53,398 nucleotides of DNA from the NCBI RefSeq assembly GCF_029255185.1, contig NZ_JAPUVO010000105.1, positions 1 through 53,398 on the forward strand. The letters are read 5' to 3'. The notes below the pieces were generated by a model. The model saw only the letters and a program-made list of their open reading frames with translations, was not told where the DNA came from and made no database searches. The translations under genes were made by a program, and so were the position numbers. Of the stretch, positions 1 through 8,755 are shown piece by piece. Each line of letters begins with the position of its first letter. Positions within the stretch are counted from its first letter, which is position 1. This DNA comes from Propionivibrio sp. GTDB taxonomy: Bacteria > Pseudomonadota > Gammaproteobacteria > Burkholderiales > Rhodocyclaceae.

Positions 1-152
1 CCAAAAAGACAGAAAACTACACAATTCCAAACGCTGTGAACAGCCCCTCTGTAACTCATTGAGCGTAAACGATTATTTCTGTGGGTCGACGACAATGGCA
101 TTCGCATTTTGATGCAATTGCCCTGGTGATCGAGCCTCCTCTGAAAAACCGT

Positions 153-158
153 TATAAT
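153..158 (+). promoter_or_regulatory. candidate -10 box upstream of ribF
   Basis: A perfect TATAAT lies 39 bases before the ribF start. No convincing -35 hexamer is visible at 16-18 bases upstream. The rest of positions 1-196 shows no coding sequence I recognise, so this box is the best candidate for the promoter of the ribF-ileS-lspA-fkpB-ispH run. Confidence 0.4.
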
Positions 159-196
159 TCAGCCCTTTTCCGTGTCCTCCCCGGCAACTCATCCTG

Positions 197-1168
197 ATGC
201 TCGTTTATCGCGGTTTTTTGCAAGCAGCCTCTGGCCCCACTGTGCTGACCATCGGCAATTTCGATGGCGTCCATCTTGGCCACCGTTCGTTGCTCGCCCG
301 CTTGAAAGCCATAGCAGCAAGAGACCATCTGCTGCCAGCGGTGCTCACCTTTGAACCACATCCACGTGAATTTTTTGCCCCAGAATCGGCGCCGGCCCGC
401 CTGTCCACCCTGCGCGAGAAGCTTGAACTGATTGCCGACGAAGGCGTTGCGCTGACCTGGGTGAGCCACTTCAACGCCCGCCTTGCCGCGCTTTCGGCAG
501 AAAAATTCGTCGAGCATATCCTGATCGACACACTATGCGTCAAGCATCTGATCATCGGCGATGATTTTCGCTTCGGCGCCGGCCGCCGGGGCAATTTTGC
601 ACTGCTGCGCGAGGCCGGAGAACGTCACGGCTTTCAGGTTGAAGCGATGGATTGCGTGACCCTTGATGGCGAACGCGCGTCAAGTTCAGCGGTCCGTGCC
701 GCGCTCGCCGAGGGGAACATGGAGCATGCCGCACGTCTGCTCGGCCGCCCCTACGCGATAGACGGCCGCGTGGTCCATGGCGACAAGATTGGCCGACAGC
801 TCGGTTTCGCCACCGCCAATATCCGCATCAAGCACAACAAGCCGCCGCTCCTGGGAGTCTTTGCCGTCGAGGTCAAGGGGATCAAGGGGCCTGATGCCCC
901 ACCGCTCAAAGGGGTAGCCAATCTAGGCTTCCGCCCGAGCATCGACGAGACTCTGCAACCGCTGCTCGAAGTACATCTCTTCGACTTCGCCGGCGACCTC
1001 TACGGCACTCATCTGAACGTTCGTTTCCTGCACAAGCTGAGAAACGAAATGAAATTCCCCAACTTTGACGCGCTGAAGGCACAGATTGCGCTCGACGTAA
1101 GCAATGCAAAATCGTTTTTTACCGCAAAGACGCAAAGGCGCGAAGGTCGCAAAGAAAGTGCCGACTAG
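197..1168 (+). CDS. ribF: bifunctional riboflavin kinase / FAD synthetase RibF
   Basis: RibF phosphorylates riboflavin to FMN and adenylylates FMN to FAD in the cytoplasm. The N-terminal adenylyltransferase half shows TIGNFDGVHLGH at about residues 17-28. The C-terminal flavokinase half shows GRVVHGDKIGRQLGFATAN and later the GVANLGFRPS segment. The length of 323 residues is slightly above the usual ~310. The excess is explained by the last 15 residues (TAKTQRREGRKESAD), which are encoded by the left arm of an inverted-repeat element rather than by ancestral ribF. The ATG start at 197 places the nucleotide-binding motif where the family has it. No strong Shine-Dalgarno sequence is visible. 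It heads the familiar ribF-ileS-lspA-fkpB-ispH order, here interrupted by the element. Confidence 0.95.
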   Translation: MLVYRGFLQAASGPTVLTIGNFDGVHLGHRSLLARLKAIAARDHLLPAVLTFEPHPREFFAPESAPARLSTLREKLELIADEGVALTWVSHFNARLAALSAEKFVEHILIDTLCVKHLIIGDDFRFGAGRRGNFALLREAGERHGFQVEAMDCVTLDGERASSSAVRAALAEGNMEHAARLLGRPYAIDGRVVHGDKIGRQLGFATANIRIKHNKPPLLGVFAVEVKGIKGPDAPPLKGVANLGFRPSIDETLQPLLEVHLFDFAGDLYGTHLNVRFLHKLRNEMKFPNFDALKAQIALDVSNAKSFFTAKTQRREGRKESAD

Positions 1169-1585
1169 AAAATTTCTTGACGAACTCAGTCATAAGGTGA
1201 TCGGTGCCTGCATTGAGGTGCATCGATTGCTTGGCCCAGGACTACTTGAGTCTATTTATGCCGAGTGCCTTGCGGCTGAGTTATCCGAACTGGGAGTAAC
1301 AGTAAAAAAAGAAGTGGTCATACCTATTCAATACAAGGGCAAGGTGCTTTCAAAACCTTTGCGCCTTGATTTGCTGGTGGAAGACAGCATCATCGTTGAG
1401 GCAAAATCGGTCGCTCTCTTGATGCCGGTCCATTCAGCACAGCTTCTGACCTACCTGAAAATGACCGACCTCAAACTCGGCCTCTTACTTAATTTCAATG
1501 TTGTTGTTATGCGGGACGGCATCAAACGGATAGTCAATGGTTTGTAAACTTTGCGTCCTTTGCGTCTTTGCGCCTTTGCGGTGAA
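1121..1585 (+). mobile_element. inverted-repeat element carrying a GxxExxY gene
   Basis: The left arm (about 1121-1157) and right arm (about 1548-1585) are imperfect inverted copies of each other. Each holds four heptamers CGCAAAG (one is CGCGAAG) whose CGC cores are spaced 8, 8 and 9 bases apart. Between the arms lies one complete GxxExxY-family gene and nothing else. The unit sits precisely between ribF and ileS. The left arm supplies the end of ribF, and the right arm stops about 2 bases before the ileS ATG. No target-site duplication is obvious. Calling it mobile is inference from the compact IR-ORF-IR structure and from related palindromes elsewhere in the window. Confidence 0.6.
1158..1547 (+). 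CDS. GxxExxY family protein, predicted PD-(D/E)xK nuclease fold
   Basis: This is a small protein of about 129 residues matching the GxxExxY family by its signature GPGLLESIYAECL, followed by the RLDLLVEDSIIVEAK segment and VHSAQLLTYLK. The acidic residues plus ExK and the later Gln resemble a PD-(D/E)xK nuclease active site. The biochemical role of the family is not established to my knowledge. I prefer the GTG at 1158, just outside the left repeat arm and overlapping the ribF stop by 11 bases. An upstream in-frame ATG at 1104 would add 18 residues (FLPQRRKGAKVAKK-like) read from the repeat. The stop codon touches the right arm. Local GC is lower than in flanking ribF and ileS, which fits acquisition. 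It is co-directional with its neighbours and probably co-transcribed. Confidence 0.8.
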   Translation: MPTRKFLDELSHKVIGACIEVHRLLGPGLLESIYAECLAAELSELGVTVKKEVVIPIQYKGKVLSKPLRLDLLVEDSIIVEAKSVALLMPVHSAQLLTYLKMTDLKLGLLLNFNVVVMRDGIKRIVNGL

Positions 1586-1587
1586 AA

Positions 1588-4392
1588 ATGGCTGACTACA
1601 AAAACACACTTAATCTTACCGACACGCCTTTCCCGATGCGGGGTGATCTTGCCAGGCGCGAGCCGCAGTGGGTTGCTGCCTGGCAGGACAAAAAGCTTTA
1701 CGAGCAGATCCGTGAGGTCGCCAAAGGTCGGCCTCACTTCGTTCTGCATGATGGCCCGCCCTACGCCAACGGTGACATCCACATCGGCCACGCGGTCAAC
1801 AAGATTCTCAAGGACATCATCGTTCGCTCGAAGACGCTGGCCGGTTTCGATGCGCCTTACGTGCCGGGCTGGGATTGCCACGGCCTGCCGATCGAGCACC
1901 AGATCGAGAAACTGCACGGCAAGCATATCGCTGGCGACAAGGTGCGCGCGCTGTGCCGTGCCTTTGCTGGCGAGCAGGTCGAACGCCAGAAGAAAGACTT
2001 CATCCGTCTCGGCATTCTTGGCGAGTGGGACAACCCCTACCTGACGATGGCCTTCAAGAGCGAGGCCGACGAGATCCGCTCGCTCGGCAAAATCCTGGAG
2101 AAGGGCTATCTCTATCAGGGGCTCAAACCGGTGAACTGGTGCCTGGATTGCGGTTCGGCACTGGCTGAGGCCGAAGTCGAACACGAGGACAAGAATTCGC
2201 CGGCCATTGATGTCGCTTTCGAGGTCCATCCCAACCACGCTGAAAAACTGGCCAGGGCTTTCGCCCTGACGCACCTGCGCGGCCCGGCCTTTGCCGTGAT
2301 CTGGACAACCACCCCGTGGACCTTGCCGGCCAACGAAGCGGTGAGCATTCACCCGGAATTCGATTACGACCTGATCGACACGCCGAAGGGCGCGCTGATC
2401 CTGGTGCGCGAACTGGCCGCAGCCTGCCTTCAACGTTACGGATTTGACGCTGGCCAGAGCACGGTGATCGGCTCGGTCAAGGGCAAGGCGCTTGACCACG
2501 TGTTGCTCAAGCACCCCTTCCAGGAACGCGACGTGGCCATCATTTGCGGCACGCATGTAACCACCGAAGCCGGTACCGGCCTGGTGCATACGGCGCCGGC
2601 GCACGGCGCCGACGACTACCAGATTGGCAAGGTCTACGGCCTGCCGGTCAACAACCCGGTCGGCGACGACGGCAGGTTTCTCGCCAACACGCCACCACTC
2701 TCGGTCTCAACGCTGGCCGGCAAAACCGTCTGGGAAGCCAACCCGCTGGTCGTACAGGAGCTCGAAGCCCAGGGACGCCTGCTCAAGTCGGAGCGCATCA
2801 CGCACAGCTACCCGCACTGCTGGCGGCACAAGACACCGATCATTTTCCGCGCCACAACCCAGTGGTTTATCGGCATGGATCACAAAGACAACGAAAACGC
2901 CGCGACACTGCGCTGGATCGCCGAACGCGCGGTTGATGAGACGCAGTTCTTCCCGGCCTGGGGCCGCGCCCGGCTCGAAGCGATGATGAAAACCCGCCCC
3001 GACTGGTGCGTTTCGCGCCAGCGCAACTGGGGCGTGCCGATTCCTTTCTTCCTGCATAAAGAAACTGGTGCGCTGCACCCGCGCACCCCGCAATTGATTG
3101 AGGACGTGGCCTTGCGCGTCGAGCAGGCCGGCATCGAAGCCTGGTTCTCGCTCGACGCCAAGGAACTGTTGGGCGATGAGGCGGCGAACTACCGCAAGAT
3201 GAACGACACCCTCGATGTCTGGTTCGACTCCGGAGTGACCCATTCGAGCGTACTGCGCGCATCGCATCAGGCCCAACTCGCCTATCCCGCCGATCTCTAC
3301 CTCGAAGGCTCCGACCAGCATCGTGGCTGGTTCCAGAGTTCGCTCCTCACCGGCTGCGCGATCGACGGTCGCGCCCCATACAAGGCGCTGCTGACACACG
3401 GTTTCGTGGTCGACGGCAAAGGCCTGAAGATGTCCAAATCGAAGGGCAACGTCATCGCCCCGCAGAAGGTCTCCGATACCCTGGGCGCCGACATCCTGCG
3501 TCTGTGGACGGCGGCCACCGACTACTCGGGCGAGTTGACAATTTCCGACGAAATTCTCAAGCGCGTCGTCGAGTCTTACCGGCGCATGCGCAACACCCTG
3601 CGGTTTCTGCTCGCCAACACCGTCGATTTCGACCCGAGCAGGGATCTCCTGGCCCCCGGGCAGTGGCTCGAAATCGACCGCTATGCACTGGCCATGACGC
3701 GCCAGATGCAGGCGCAGTGTGAGGCCGACTATGACAACTACGAGTTCCATCGTGTCGTGCAAGCACTGCAAACCTTCTGCTCGGAAGACCTTGGCGGTTT
3801 CTACCTCGACATTCTCAAGGACCGCCTATACACCGCCGCAGCCAACTCGACAGCGCGCCGTTCGGCGCAAAGCGCGTTGTGGCACATCACCCGGACCTTC
3901 GTGAAACTGATGGCACCGATCCTCGCCTTTACCGCCGAAGAAGTCTGGCAAATCATCAACGGCAACGGTCAGTCAATCATGCTGCAAACCTGGCAACCGC
4001 TGCCCGCTCCCGCCGACGAAGTCATGCTGCTCGACAAGTGGGGCAAGATCCGTCTCTACCGCGCCGAAGTGACGCGCGCCCTTGAGGCACTGCGGATTGC
4101 CGGCAGCATCGGCTCGTCCTTGCAGGCGGCTGTCGTGATTCATGCCGATGGCGAAAAATACGACATCCTGGCCTCGCTCGGCGATGACCTACGCTTTGTC
4201 CTCATTTGCTCAAAGACCCGGCTCGTTCGCAGCGGCGAAGACAAGCTCGAGTGCACAGCGCTCGCCGATGCAAAATGCGAACGCTGCTGGCATGTTCGCG
4301 ACGACGTCGGCAGCGATCCCGGGCATCCGGAGATCTGCGGCCGTTGCCTGAGCAACCTGTACGGCGAAGGTGAAGCTCGTGCCTGCGCGTAA
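1588..4392 (+). CDS. ileS: isoleucyl-tRNA synthetase
   Basis: This class I synthetase charges tRNA-Ile and edits misactivated valine. At 934 residues it has the bacterial length. The HIGH signature is HIGH at residues 65-68, KMSKS is at about 614-618, and the editing-domain segment with [10 protein letters not shown] lies near residues 240-250. The C-terminal zinc finger has Cys pairs at 897/900 (CERC) and 917/920 (CGRC), typical of bacterial IleS. The ATG at 1588 starts only about 2 bases after the right arm of the upstream inverted-repeat element, so its ribosome-binding region is made of repeat sequence (GCGGTGAAAA) without a classic Shine-Dalgarno. The 3' end overlaps lspA by 23 bases. 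Confidence 0.98.
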   Translation: MADYKNTLNLTDTPFPMRGDLARREPQWVAAWQDKKLYEQIREVAKGRPHFVLHDGPPYANGDIHIGHAVNKILKDIIVRSKTLAGFDAPYVPGWDCHGLPIEHQIEKLHGKHIAGDKVRALCRAFAGEQVERQKKDFIRLGILGEWDNPYLTMAFKSEADEIRSLGKILEKGYLYQGLKPVNWCLDCGSALAEAEVEHEDKNSPAIDVAFEVHPNHAEKLARAFALTHLRGPAFAVIWTTTPWTLPANEAVSIHPEFDYDLIDTPKGALILVRELAAACLQRYGFDAGQSTVIGSVKGKALDHVLLKHPFQERDVAIICGTHVTTEAGTGLVHTAPAHGADDYQIGKVYGLPVNNPVGDDGRFLANTPPLSVSTLAGKTVWEANPLVVQELEAQGRLLKSERITHSYPHCWRHKTPIIFRATTQWFIGMDHKDNENAATLRWIAERAVDETQFFPAWGRARLEAMMKTRPDWCVSRQRNWGVPIPFFLHKETGALHPRTPQLIEDVALRVEQAGIEAWFSLDAKELLGDEAANYRKMNDTLDVWFDSGVTHSSVLRASHQAQLAYPADLYLEGSDQHRGWFQSSLLTGCAIDGRAPYKALLTHGFVVDGKGLKMSKSKGNVIAPQKVSDTLGADILRLWTAATDYSGELTISDEILKRVVESYRRMRNTLRFLLANTVDFDPSRDLLAPGQWLEIDRYALAMTRQMQAQCEADYDNYEFHRVVQALQTFCSEDLGGFYLDILKDRLYTAAANSTARRSAQSALWHITRTFVKLMAPILAFTAEEVWQIINGNGQSIMLQTWQPLPAPADEVMLLDKWGKIRLYRAEVTRALEALRIAGSIGSSLQAAVVIHADGEKYDILASLGDDLRFVLICSKTRLVRSGEDKLECTALADAKCERCWHVRDDVGSDPGHPEICGRCLSNLYGEGEARACA

Positions 4393-4858
4393 CATCAAGT
4401 CCTGGTTATGGCTGGCCGCGACGCTGATTATGGCCGACCAGATCAGCAAGTGGATCGTGCTCGGCGCGCTACAACCGGGTGATTCGCGCTACGTCGCGCC
4501 GTTTTTCAACTGGGTGCTGACCTTCAACCGCGGCGCCGCATTCAGTGTCCTGTCTGATGCCGGTGGCTGGCAACGCTGGTTTTTCACCGCTCTGGCGCTT
4601 GGCGTCTCGGCCTGGATCGTCACCCTGCTGCGCCGACACAGCAGTGAATTCCGCCTCTCGTTGGCGCTCACCCTGATCCTCGGCGGCGCGCTTGGTAACG
4701 TCGTCGACCGTCTGCGCTTCGGTGCGGTCGTCGATTTCATCCAGTGGCACGCTGCTGGTTATTACTGGCCAGCGTTCAACGTTGCCGATTCGGCGATTAC
4801 CGTCGGCGCCATTCTGCTAGCCTGGGATCAATTCGCGACGAAACCCCCCCGCCGATAA
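4370..4858 (+). CDS. lspA: lipoprotein signal peptidase II
   Basis: This inner-membrane aspartyl protease removes signal peptides from prolipoproteins after lipidation, for example the Pal lipoprotein encoded near 36.6 kb. The 162-residue protein has four hydrophobic segments. The catalytic aspartates are expected in [15 protein letters not shown] and in [11 protein letters not shown]; both motifs are present, as is the conserved FNRGAAFS segment. The start is GTG at 4370 inside the end of ileS (23-base overlap), implying translational coupling. A GTG at 4379 is an alternative. The C-terminus ends in a basic tail. Confidence 0.95.
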   Translation: MKLVPARNIKSWLWLAATLIMADQISKWIVLGALQPGDSRYVAPFFNWVLTFNRGAAFSVLSDAGGWQRWFFTALALGVSAWIVTLLRRHSSEFRLSLALTLILGGALGNVVDRLRFGAVVDFIQWHAAGYYWPAFNVADSAITVGAILLAWDQFATKPPRR

Positions 4859-4897
4859 AACGGTCAAACCCGGCGATCCTGATTTGGCAAAATAATC

Positions 4898-5362
4898 ATG
4901 AGCAAAGCGACTGATTCATGTGAGTTGATGGTCCAGAGAGTATGTTGCGACAGCTATCTGACCCTTCATTACCGCCTCTCGGACAGTGCAGGAAACGAGT
5001 TTGTCAGTACCTTTGACCTCTCCCCGGCGACCTTGCTGATGGGCAGCGGCCAGCTTGCCGCGCCGCTCGAGAAGTGCCTTATCGGACTCTCTGCGCACCA
5101 GCACCAGGTCATCGAACTCTCCTGCGATGAGGCCTTTGGCGAATACAATCCAAAACTCGTTGAACGCATCGCACGCAGCGCTCTACCCCCGGACATCGAA
5201 CTCAAGGAAAACTCGTTAATTGAGTTTGGCGCGCCCGATGGCGGCGCCAGTTTTGCCGGATTCTTGCGCGAACTGAATGACACTACCGCCCTCTTCGACT
5301 TCAACCACCCGCTCGCCGGCAAGCCGATCCGCTTCGAAGTCGAAATCATCGGAATCATGTAA
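4898..5362 (+). CDS. fkpB: FKBP-type peptidyl-prolyl isomerase, SlpA/FkpB type
   Basis: This is a cytoplasmic FKBP-fold isomerase and chaperone of 154 residues. Diagnostic segments are [20 protein letters not shown] near the N-terminus, the [19 protein letters not shown] segment, and [11 protein letters not shown] within the inserted flap domain characteristic of SlyD/SlpA-like proteins. It lacks the His-rich tail of SlyD. The position between lspA and ispH is the usual one for slpA/fkpB in proteobacteria. It ends two bases before the ispH start and is almost certainly co-transcribed with it. Confidence 0.88.
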   Translation: MSKATDSCELMVQRVCCDSYLTLHYRLSDSAGNEFVSTFDLSPATLLMGSGQLAAPLEKCLIGLSAHQHQVIELSCDEAFGEYNPKLVERIARSALPPDIELKENSLIEFGAPDGGASFAGFLRELNDTTALFDFNHPLAGKPIRFEVEIIGIM

Positions 5363-5364
5363 CC

Positions 5365-6312
5365 ATGCAAATCATTCTCGCCAACCCGCGTGGCTTCTGT
5401 GCCGGTGTCGAACGCGCCATCGCCATCGTTGAACGGGCCATTGAAAAATTCGGTGCACCGATCTATGTCCGCCATGAAGTCGTGCACAACCAGTACGTGT
5501 GCGACGATCTGCGCGCCAAAGGCGCCGTCTTCATCGACAACCTGGCCGATGTGCCGACCGGCTGCACGGTCATTTTCAGCGCTCATGGCGTTTCGCAGGC
5601 GGTCCGTGAAGAAGCCGCGACGCGTGGCCTGAAAATCTTCGACGCCACCTGCCCACTGGTGACCAAGGTCCATGTCGAAGTCGCCAAGCTGCGCAAGGAA
5701 GGCCGCGAAATCATCATGATCGGGCACAAGGGACACCCCGAGGTGGAAGGAACGATGGGCCAGAGCCCGCAAGGCATGTACCTCGTTGAAACCGTCGCCG
5801 ATGTGCGGCAGCTTGAGGTTAACAACCGCGACCAACTCGCCTACGTCACGCAAACCACGCTCTCGGTCGATGACGCTGAAAAAGTGGTCTCCGCGCTAAG
5901 GGAACGTTTCCCCGGCATTACCGGCCCCCGGCGCGACGACATCTGCTATGCCACCCAGAACCGTCAGGATGCCGTCAAGCAACTGGCCGCCCAAACCGAC
6001 ATCGTATTTGTCGTCGGCAGCCAGACAAGTTCCAATTCCAACCGCCTGCGCGAAGTCGCCGAACTCCTCGGCGCCAAAGCCTACCTCATCGATCAGGCCG
6101 AACAGATCGACCTGGCCTGTCTGCACGGCGTGACACGCATCGGCGTCACCGCCGGCGCCTCGGCACCGGAAGTGCTGGTTCAGAACGTCATCGCCCGCCT
6201 GGCCGATGCCGGCAAACAAACCATCATTCAACTGACGGGCGTTGAAGAAAACGTGACGTTTGCGCTGCCGAGGGAATTGCAGGCTGCTCAGGCCGCCCAA
6301 AACCGGGGCTAA
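5365..6312 (+). CDS. ispH: 4-hydroxy-3-methylbut-2-enyl diphosphate reductase
   Basis: This is the last enzyme of the MEP isoprenoid pathway and makes IPP and DMAPP from HMBPP. The three cysteines that hold the [4Fe-4S] cluster are visible at residues 12 (GFCAGVERA), 96 ([11 protein letters not shown]) and 194 ([11 protein letters not shown]). The [13 protein letters not shown] segment around 121-133 and the TQTTLS motif are also present. The length of 315 residues is normal. The last 89 bases overlap, on the opposite strand, the 3' end of the convergent TonB-like gene. Confidence 0.97.
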   Translation: MQIILANPRGFCAGVERAIAIVERAIEKFGAPIYVRHEVVHNQYVCDDLRAKGAVFIDNLADVPTGCTVIFSAHGVSQAVREEAATRGLKIFDATCPLVTKVHVEVAKLRKEGREIIMIGHKGHPEVEGTMGQSPQGMYLVETVADVRQLEVNNRDQLAYVTQTTLSVDDAEKVVSALRERFPGITGPRRDDICYATQNRQDAVKQLAAQTDIVFVVGSQTSSNSNRLREVAELLGAKAYLIDQAEQIDLACLHGVTRIGVTAGASAPEVLVQNVIARLADAGKQTIIQLTGVEENVTFALPRELQAAQAAQNRG

Positions 6313-7012
6313 GATGCGCCGAATCGCTCGAGTGGCTCGCTCCATTTGACTGAGCGTCGAAGTCAATCTCGAAGACCACCTGGCTCCCCACCGCAGTGCC
6401 GTCAATTTCTCCAGGTCTGAAACTGGTGGCTAAAAAAGTAGCGACTGCAGCATCTTCAAAAGCCGACGGCGAAGTGCTATCTAGAATCTCGACAAAGTCA
6501 ACCGCTCCACGTGCATTAATGTATAAGCGCAGCGACAGTTTTCTGCTGCTTGGCTTATTCGACCCCGAGTCTTCAAGAATATCAAACGACGGTTCGCCCT
6601 GTAGTAAAGGCGGGAGGGTCAATTCAGAACGGTGAAAATATACCGACACTTCGGGCACAACACCTGAAGAAAGCGGCTCTGGAAGTGCGGTTGATTTAGT
6701 CCGGTCTGGCTGTGGTACTAATGGCCACTCTCCTTCGGAAAATCTGTTGTCGGATCCGGAAGGCATCTTCGCCTCAGCTAGCTCAACAGGCGTTTGAACT
6801 GTTTCCCCGTTCGCCACCGGAACCACAGTCGGCTCGATAACGTTGCCCGATTCAGCATTTTTTGCAACGCCCAGCAAAGTCGTTGCCAGTACCACAGAAA
6901 CACCGCGCTGATTCCAAGCACTCGCCGGACGATCAGGCGCGAACTTGATCACACAAATGAAAAGGTGAAGAAGGATGGAGAGGCATAATGCCCACAACAA
7001 ATTTGTCGGCAT
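6224..7012 (-). CDS. TonB-family energy-transducer-like protein
   Basis: The N-terminus has a single membrane anchor ([21 protein letters not shown]) with a His in the helix, as in TonB. A linker of about 140 residues follows that is only modestly proline-rich. Near the C-terminus is a TonB-C-like domain ([23 protein letters not shown], then a segment with FRPGEIDG and VVFEIDFD). About 40 residues continue past the domain, and the last ~29 codons are antisense to ispH. I chose ATG at 7012. An in-frame TTG at 7057 would add 15 residues. No exbB/exbD or receptor gene is adjacent, so its partner is unknown. Base composition is less GC-rich than in ispH, which may indicate separate acquisition. 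Confidence 0.7.
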   Translation of the reverse strand: MPTNLLWALCLSILLHLFICVIKFAPDRPASAWNQRGVSVVLATTLLGVAKNAESGNVIEPTVVPVANGETVQTPVELAEAKMPSGSDNRFSEGEWPLVPQPDRTKSTALPEPLSSGVVPEVSVYFHRSELTLPPLLQGEPSFDILEDSGSNKPSSRKLSLRLYINARGAVDFVEILDSTSPSAFEDAAVATFLATSFRPGEIDGTAVGSQVVFEIDFDAQSNGASHSSDSAHLSPGFGRPEQPAIPSAAQTSRFLQRPSVE

Positions 7013-7157
7013 CTTGCTAAGCGGAACAGCGAGCACCGATAGTCCATTCAATGGCAATTAATTAACAAGTAACGAACCCATGCAAAGAATTCTACTGCCA
7101 GCCGGAGAAGGCACGGTACCGCTTATCTACAATTAGTAACCACACGTCGTTTCCCGT

Positions 7158-7185
7158 TTGCGTGCAGCAGACCTTCGGCTATGAT
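7158..7185 (+). promoter_or_regulatory. candidate sigma-70 promoter of the pilin operon
   Basis: TTGCGT (7158-7163) and TATGAT (7180-7185) are separated by 16 bases. This gives a leader of roughly 55 bases before the pilE-like ATG. The match is moderate and rests on sequence alone. Confidence 0.35.
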
Positions 7186-7245
7186 CAGCTTGCAAGACCC
7201 GGCACGGGCTTGAGTGCAGTTAACGAAAACATCAGGCGAAACAAA

Positions 7246-7704
7246 ATGACTCTGCCCCATAAACAACGAGGATTCACACTAATCGAGTTGATGGTGGTTG
7301 TGGCGATCATCGGCATTCTTGCCGGGATCGCCATTCCCAATTACAGCGACTACGTGACCCGATCGCGGGTTCCGAACGCAACTTCGGGCCTGGCCACAAA
7401 ACGTACCCAGATGGAGCAATTCTTCCAGGACAACCATACGTTTAGTGACACCGTAGCCGTTCCTCCTATCGTTGCACCCGCCTGTGTCAATGACACCACA
7501 AACGCTTACTTTGACTTCGCCTGCGACAGCCTTACCGCCACTACGTATAGGGTAATTGCCACGGGCAAGGGGCCGATGACTGGATTTACATACACGGTCA
7601 ACCAGTCCAACGTAAAAACTAGCGCGTTCTCGGGGGCGCCCGCTGGCTGGGTACCTCATACGCCTGACAATTGCTGGGTGACCAGCAAAGGTGGTGCGTG
7701 TTGA
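7246..7704 (+). CDS. pilE: type IV pilin, PilE-like minor pilin
   Basis: A 152-residue prepilin. A short basic leader (MTLPHKQRG) precedes the prepilin-peptidase site G|FTLIE and the hydrophobic helix [19 protein letters not shown], followed by [12 protein letters not shown] as in PilE and Com-type pilins. The C-terminal half has paired cysteines (PACVND / DFACDS and the final [11 protein letters not shown]) that could form the D-region disulfide. The ATG at 7246 gives a normal leader length; an upstream in-frame codon would give an implausible 37-residue leader. Its stop overlaps the fimT start as TTGA. As first gene of a cluster ending in pilY1, it is more likely a minor than the major subunit. 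Confidence 0.88.
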   Translation: MTLPHKQRGFTLIELMVVVAIIGILAGIAIPNYSDYVTRSRVPNATSGLATKRTQMEQFFQDNHTFSDTVAVPPIVAPACVNDTTNAYFDFACDSLTATTYRVIATGKGPMTGFTYTVNQSNVKTSAFSGAPAGWVPHTPDNCWVTSKGGAC

Positions 7705-8276
7705 AAACCAAGAGTGGCTTCGGCCTGATCGAGTTAATCATCGCCATGGCGATATTTTTCATTTTGTTATCTATCGCGGCACCGAACTTTTCCGGCTGGA
7801 TCCTCAACGCCAAGATTCGAACGAAAGCTGAGTCCGTGCTGAGCGGGCTGCAACTGGCCAGAGCAGAGGCCGTAAGACGTAATTCCGTAGTGCGTTTCCA
7901 ACTGACCACCACAAGCGATGACACCTGCGCATTAGACACCGCAGGACCCAATTGGATTGTCAGTCTGGATGTCGCCACAGGCAAATGTGGAACGGTCGCG
8001 TCGGAGACCACAGACCCTCGAATCATTCAGCTTGGCAGTAGCGCCGAGGGGTCGGGTGGCAGTACCACGCTGCTCTCCGGACAATCCTCCTTTGTTTTTG
8101 ATGGAATGGGTCGTCTGACCTCAACCGCCTCTGCTATCGACATTAAAACCTCACTTGCAGTGCTATGCATCGATGCGGGCGGAACAGCACGCTGCTTGCG
8201 CGTCGACGTCACTTCCGGAGGGCAAATCCGCATGTGCGACCCAGCGCTACCAAACACCACTACCCAGGGCTGTTAA
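7701..8276 (+). CDS. fimT: minor pilin FimT / GspH family
   Basis: This prepilin-like protein starts [28 protein letters not shown]. Its arrangement is typical of FimT/GspH: the N-terminal helix is followed by [17 protein letters not shown], a hallmark of the family, and then a beta-rich globular domain with cysteines. The second residue of the mature helix is Gly rather than Thr, a tolerated change. I use TTG at 7701, overlapping the preceding stop by 4 bases (TTGA), with AAAGGTGG as ribosome-binding sequence. GTG at 7698 is an alternative. The protein is about 191 residues and is translationally coupled on both sides. Confidence 0.85.
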   Translation: MKTKSGFGLIELIIAMAIFFILLSIAAPNFSGWILNAKIRTKAESVLSGLQLARAEAVRRNSVVRFQLTTTSDDTCALDTAGPNWIVSLDVATGKCGTVASETTDPRIIQLGSSAEGSGGSTTLLSGQSSFVFDGMGRLTSTASAIDIKTSLAVLCIDAGGTARCLRVDVTSGGQIRMCDPALPNTTTQGC

Positions 8277-8755
8277 TGAAAAATCACCCGACAATCGAGA
8301 AGTCGCAATCCGGAATCATGCTGCTCGAAGCCTTGATTGCCATACTGATATTCTCGCTCGGCATTCTTACCGTCCTCGCCTTGCAGGCGACGTCGATCAA
8401 GCTCACTGGCGACGCCAAATACCGTACCAATGCAACGCTTCTGGCGAACAAGCTTATTGGCCAAATGTGGGTCAGCGGGGGTGATCTCGCGGCACTCAAG
8501 GCCAATTTCGAACCGGGTGGAGCCGCTTACATTGCCTGGCTTGCCGACGTATCCGATAAAGAGGGATTGCCGGGCGTTGTTGCCGAATCTGCCGGAGTTG
8601 TTTCGACCCTCCCACTAGTGACCGTCGACGCTGCCGCCGGGGCGACGGCCGGGCAGGCCGTCATCACCTTGTTCTGGCGAACTCCGGAGATGCCCGCAGA
8701 TCAAGCCGGACACCGCCATATCGTCACAACGCAAATTGTCAGAAACGCGCCATGA
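8276..8755 (+). CDS. pilV: minor pilin PilV
   Basis: A 159-residue prepilin with leader [13 protein letters not shown], cleavage before IMLLEALIAILIFSLGIL, and the TSIKLTGDAKYRTNATLLANKLIGQMW segment that is characteristic of PilV (A-x-x-L-A-x-x-L-I-x-x-M pattern). Near the C-terminus, an ITLFWRTP segment and a HIVTTQIV strand match the family's beta-sheet. The start codon shares its A with the fimT stop (TAATG) and the stop overlaps pilW (ATGA). PilV helps prime pilus assembly at the inner membrane in the minor-pilin complex. Confidence 0.87.
   Translation: MKNHPTIEKSQSGIMLLEALIAILIFSLGILTVLALQATSIKLTGDAKYRTNATLLANKLIGQMWVSGGDLAALKANFEPGGAAYIAWLADVSDKEGLPGVVAESAGVVSTLPLVTVDAAAGATAGQAVITLFWRTPEMPADQAGHRHIVTTQIVRNAP

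Noticed and set aside
1534-2604. Long minus-strand open frame (356 codons) opposite ileS
   Set aside because: It is antisense to a certain synthetase gene with strong codon-position bias and encodes no recognisable motif; typical of GC-rich DNA.
2707-3771. Second long minus-strand open frame opposite ileS
   Set aside because: Same reasoning: antisense shadow of ileS, no start context and no family resemblance.
7199-7217. Possible sigma-54 promoter (GGCACGGGCTTGAG) before the pilE-like gene
   Set aside because: The spacing between the GG and TTG elements is one base short and the conserved GC of the -12 box is missing.
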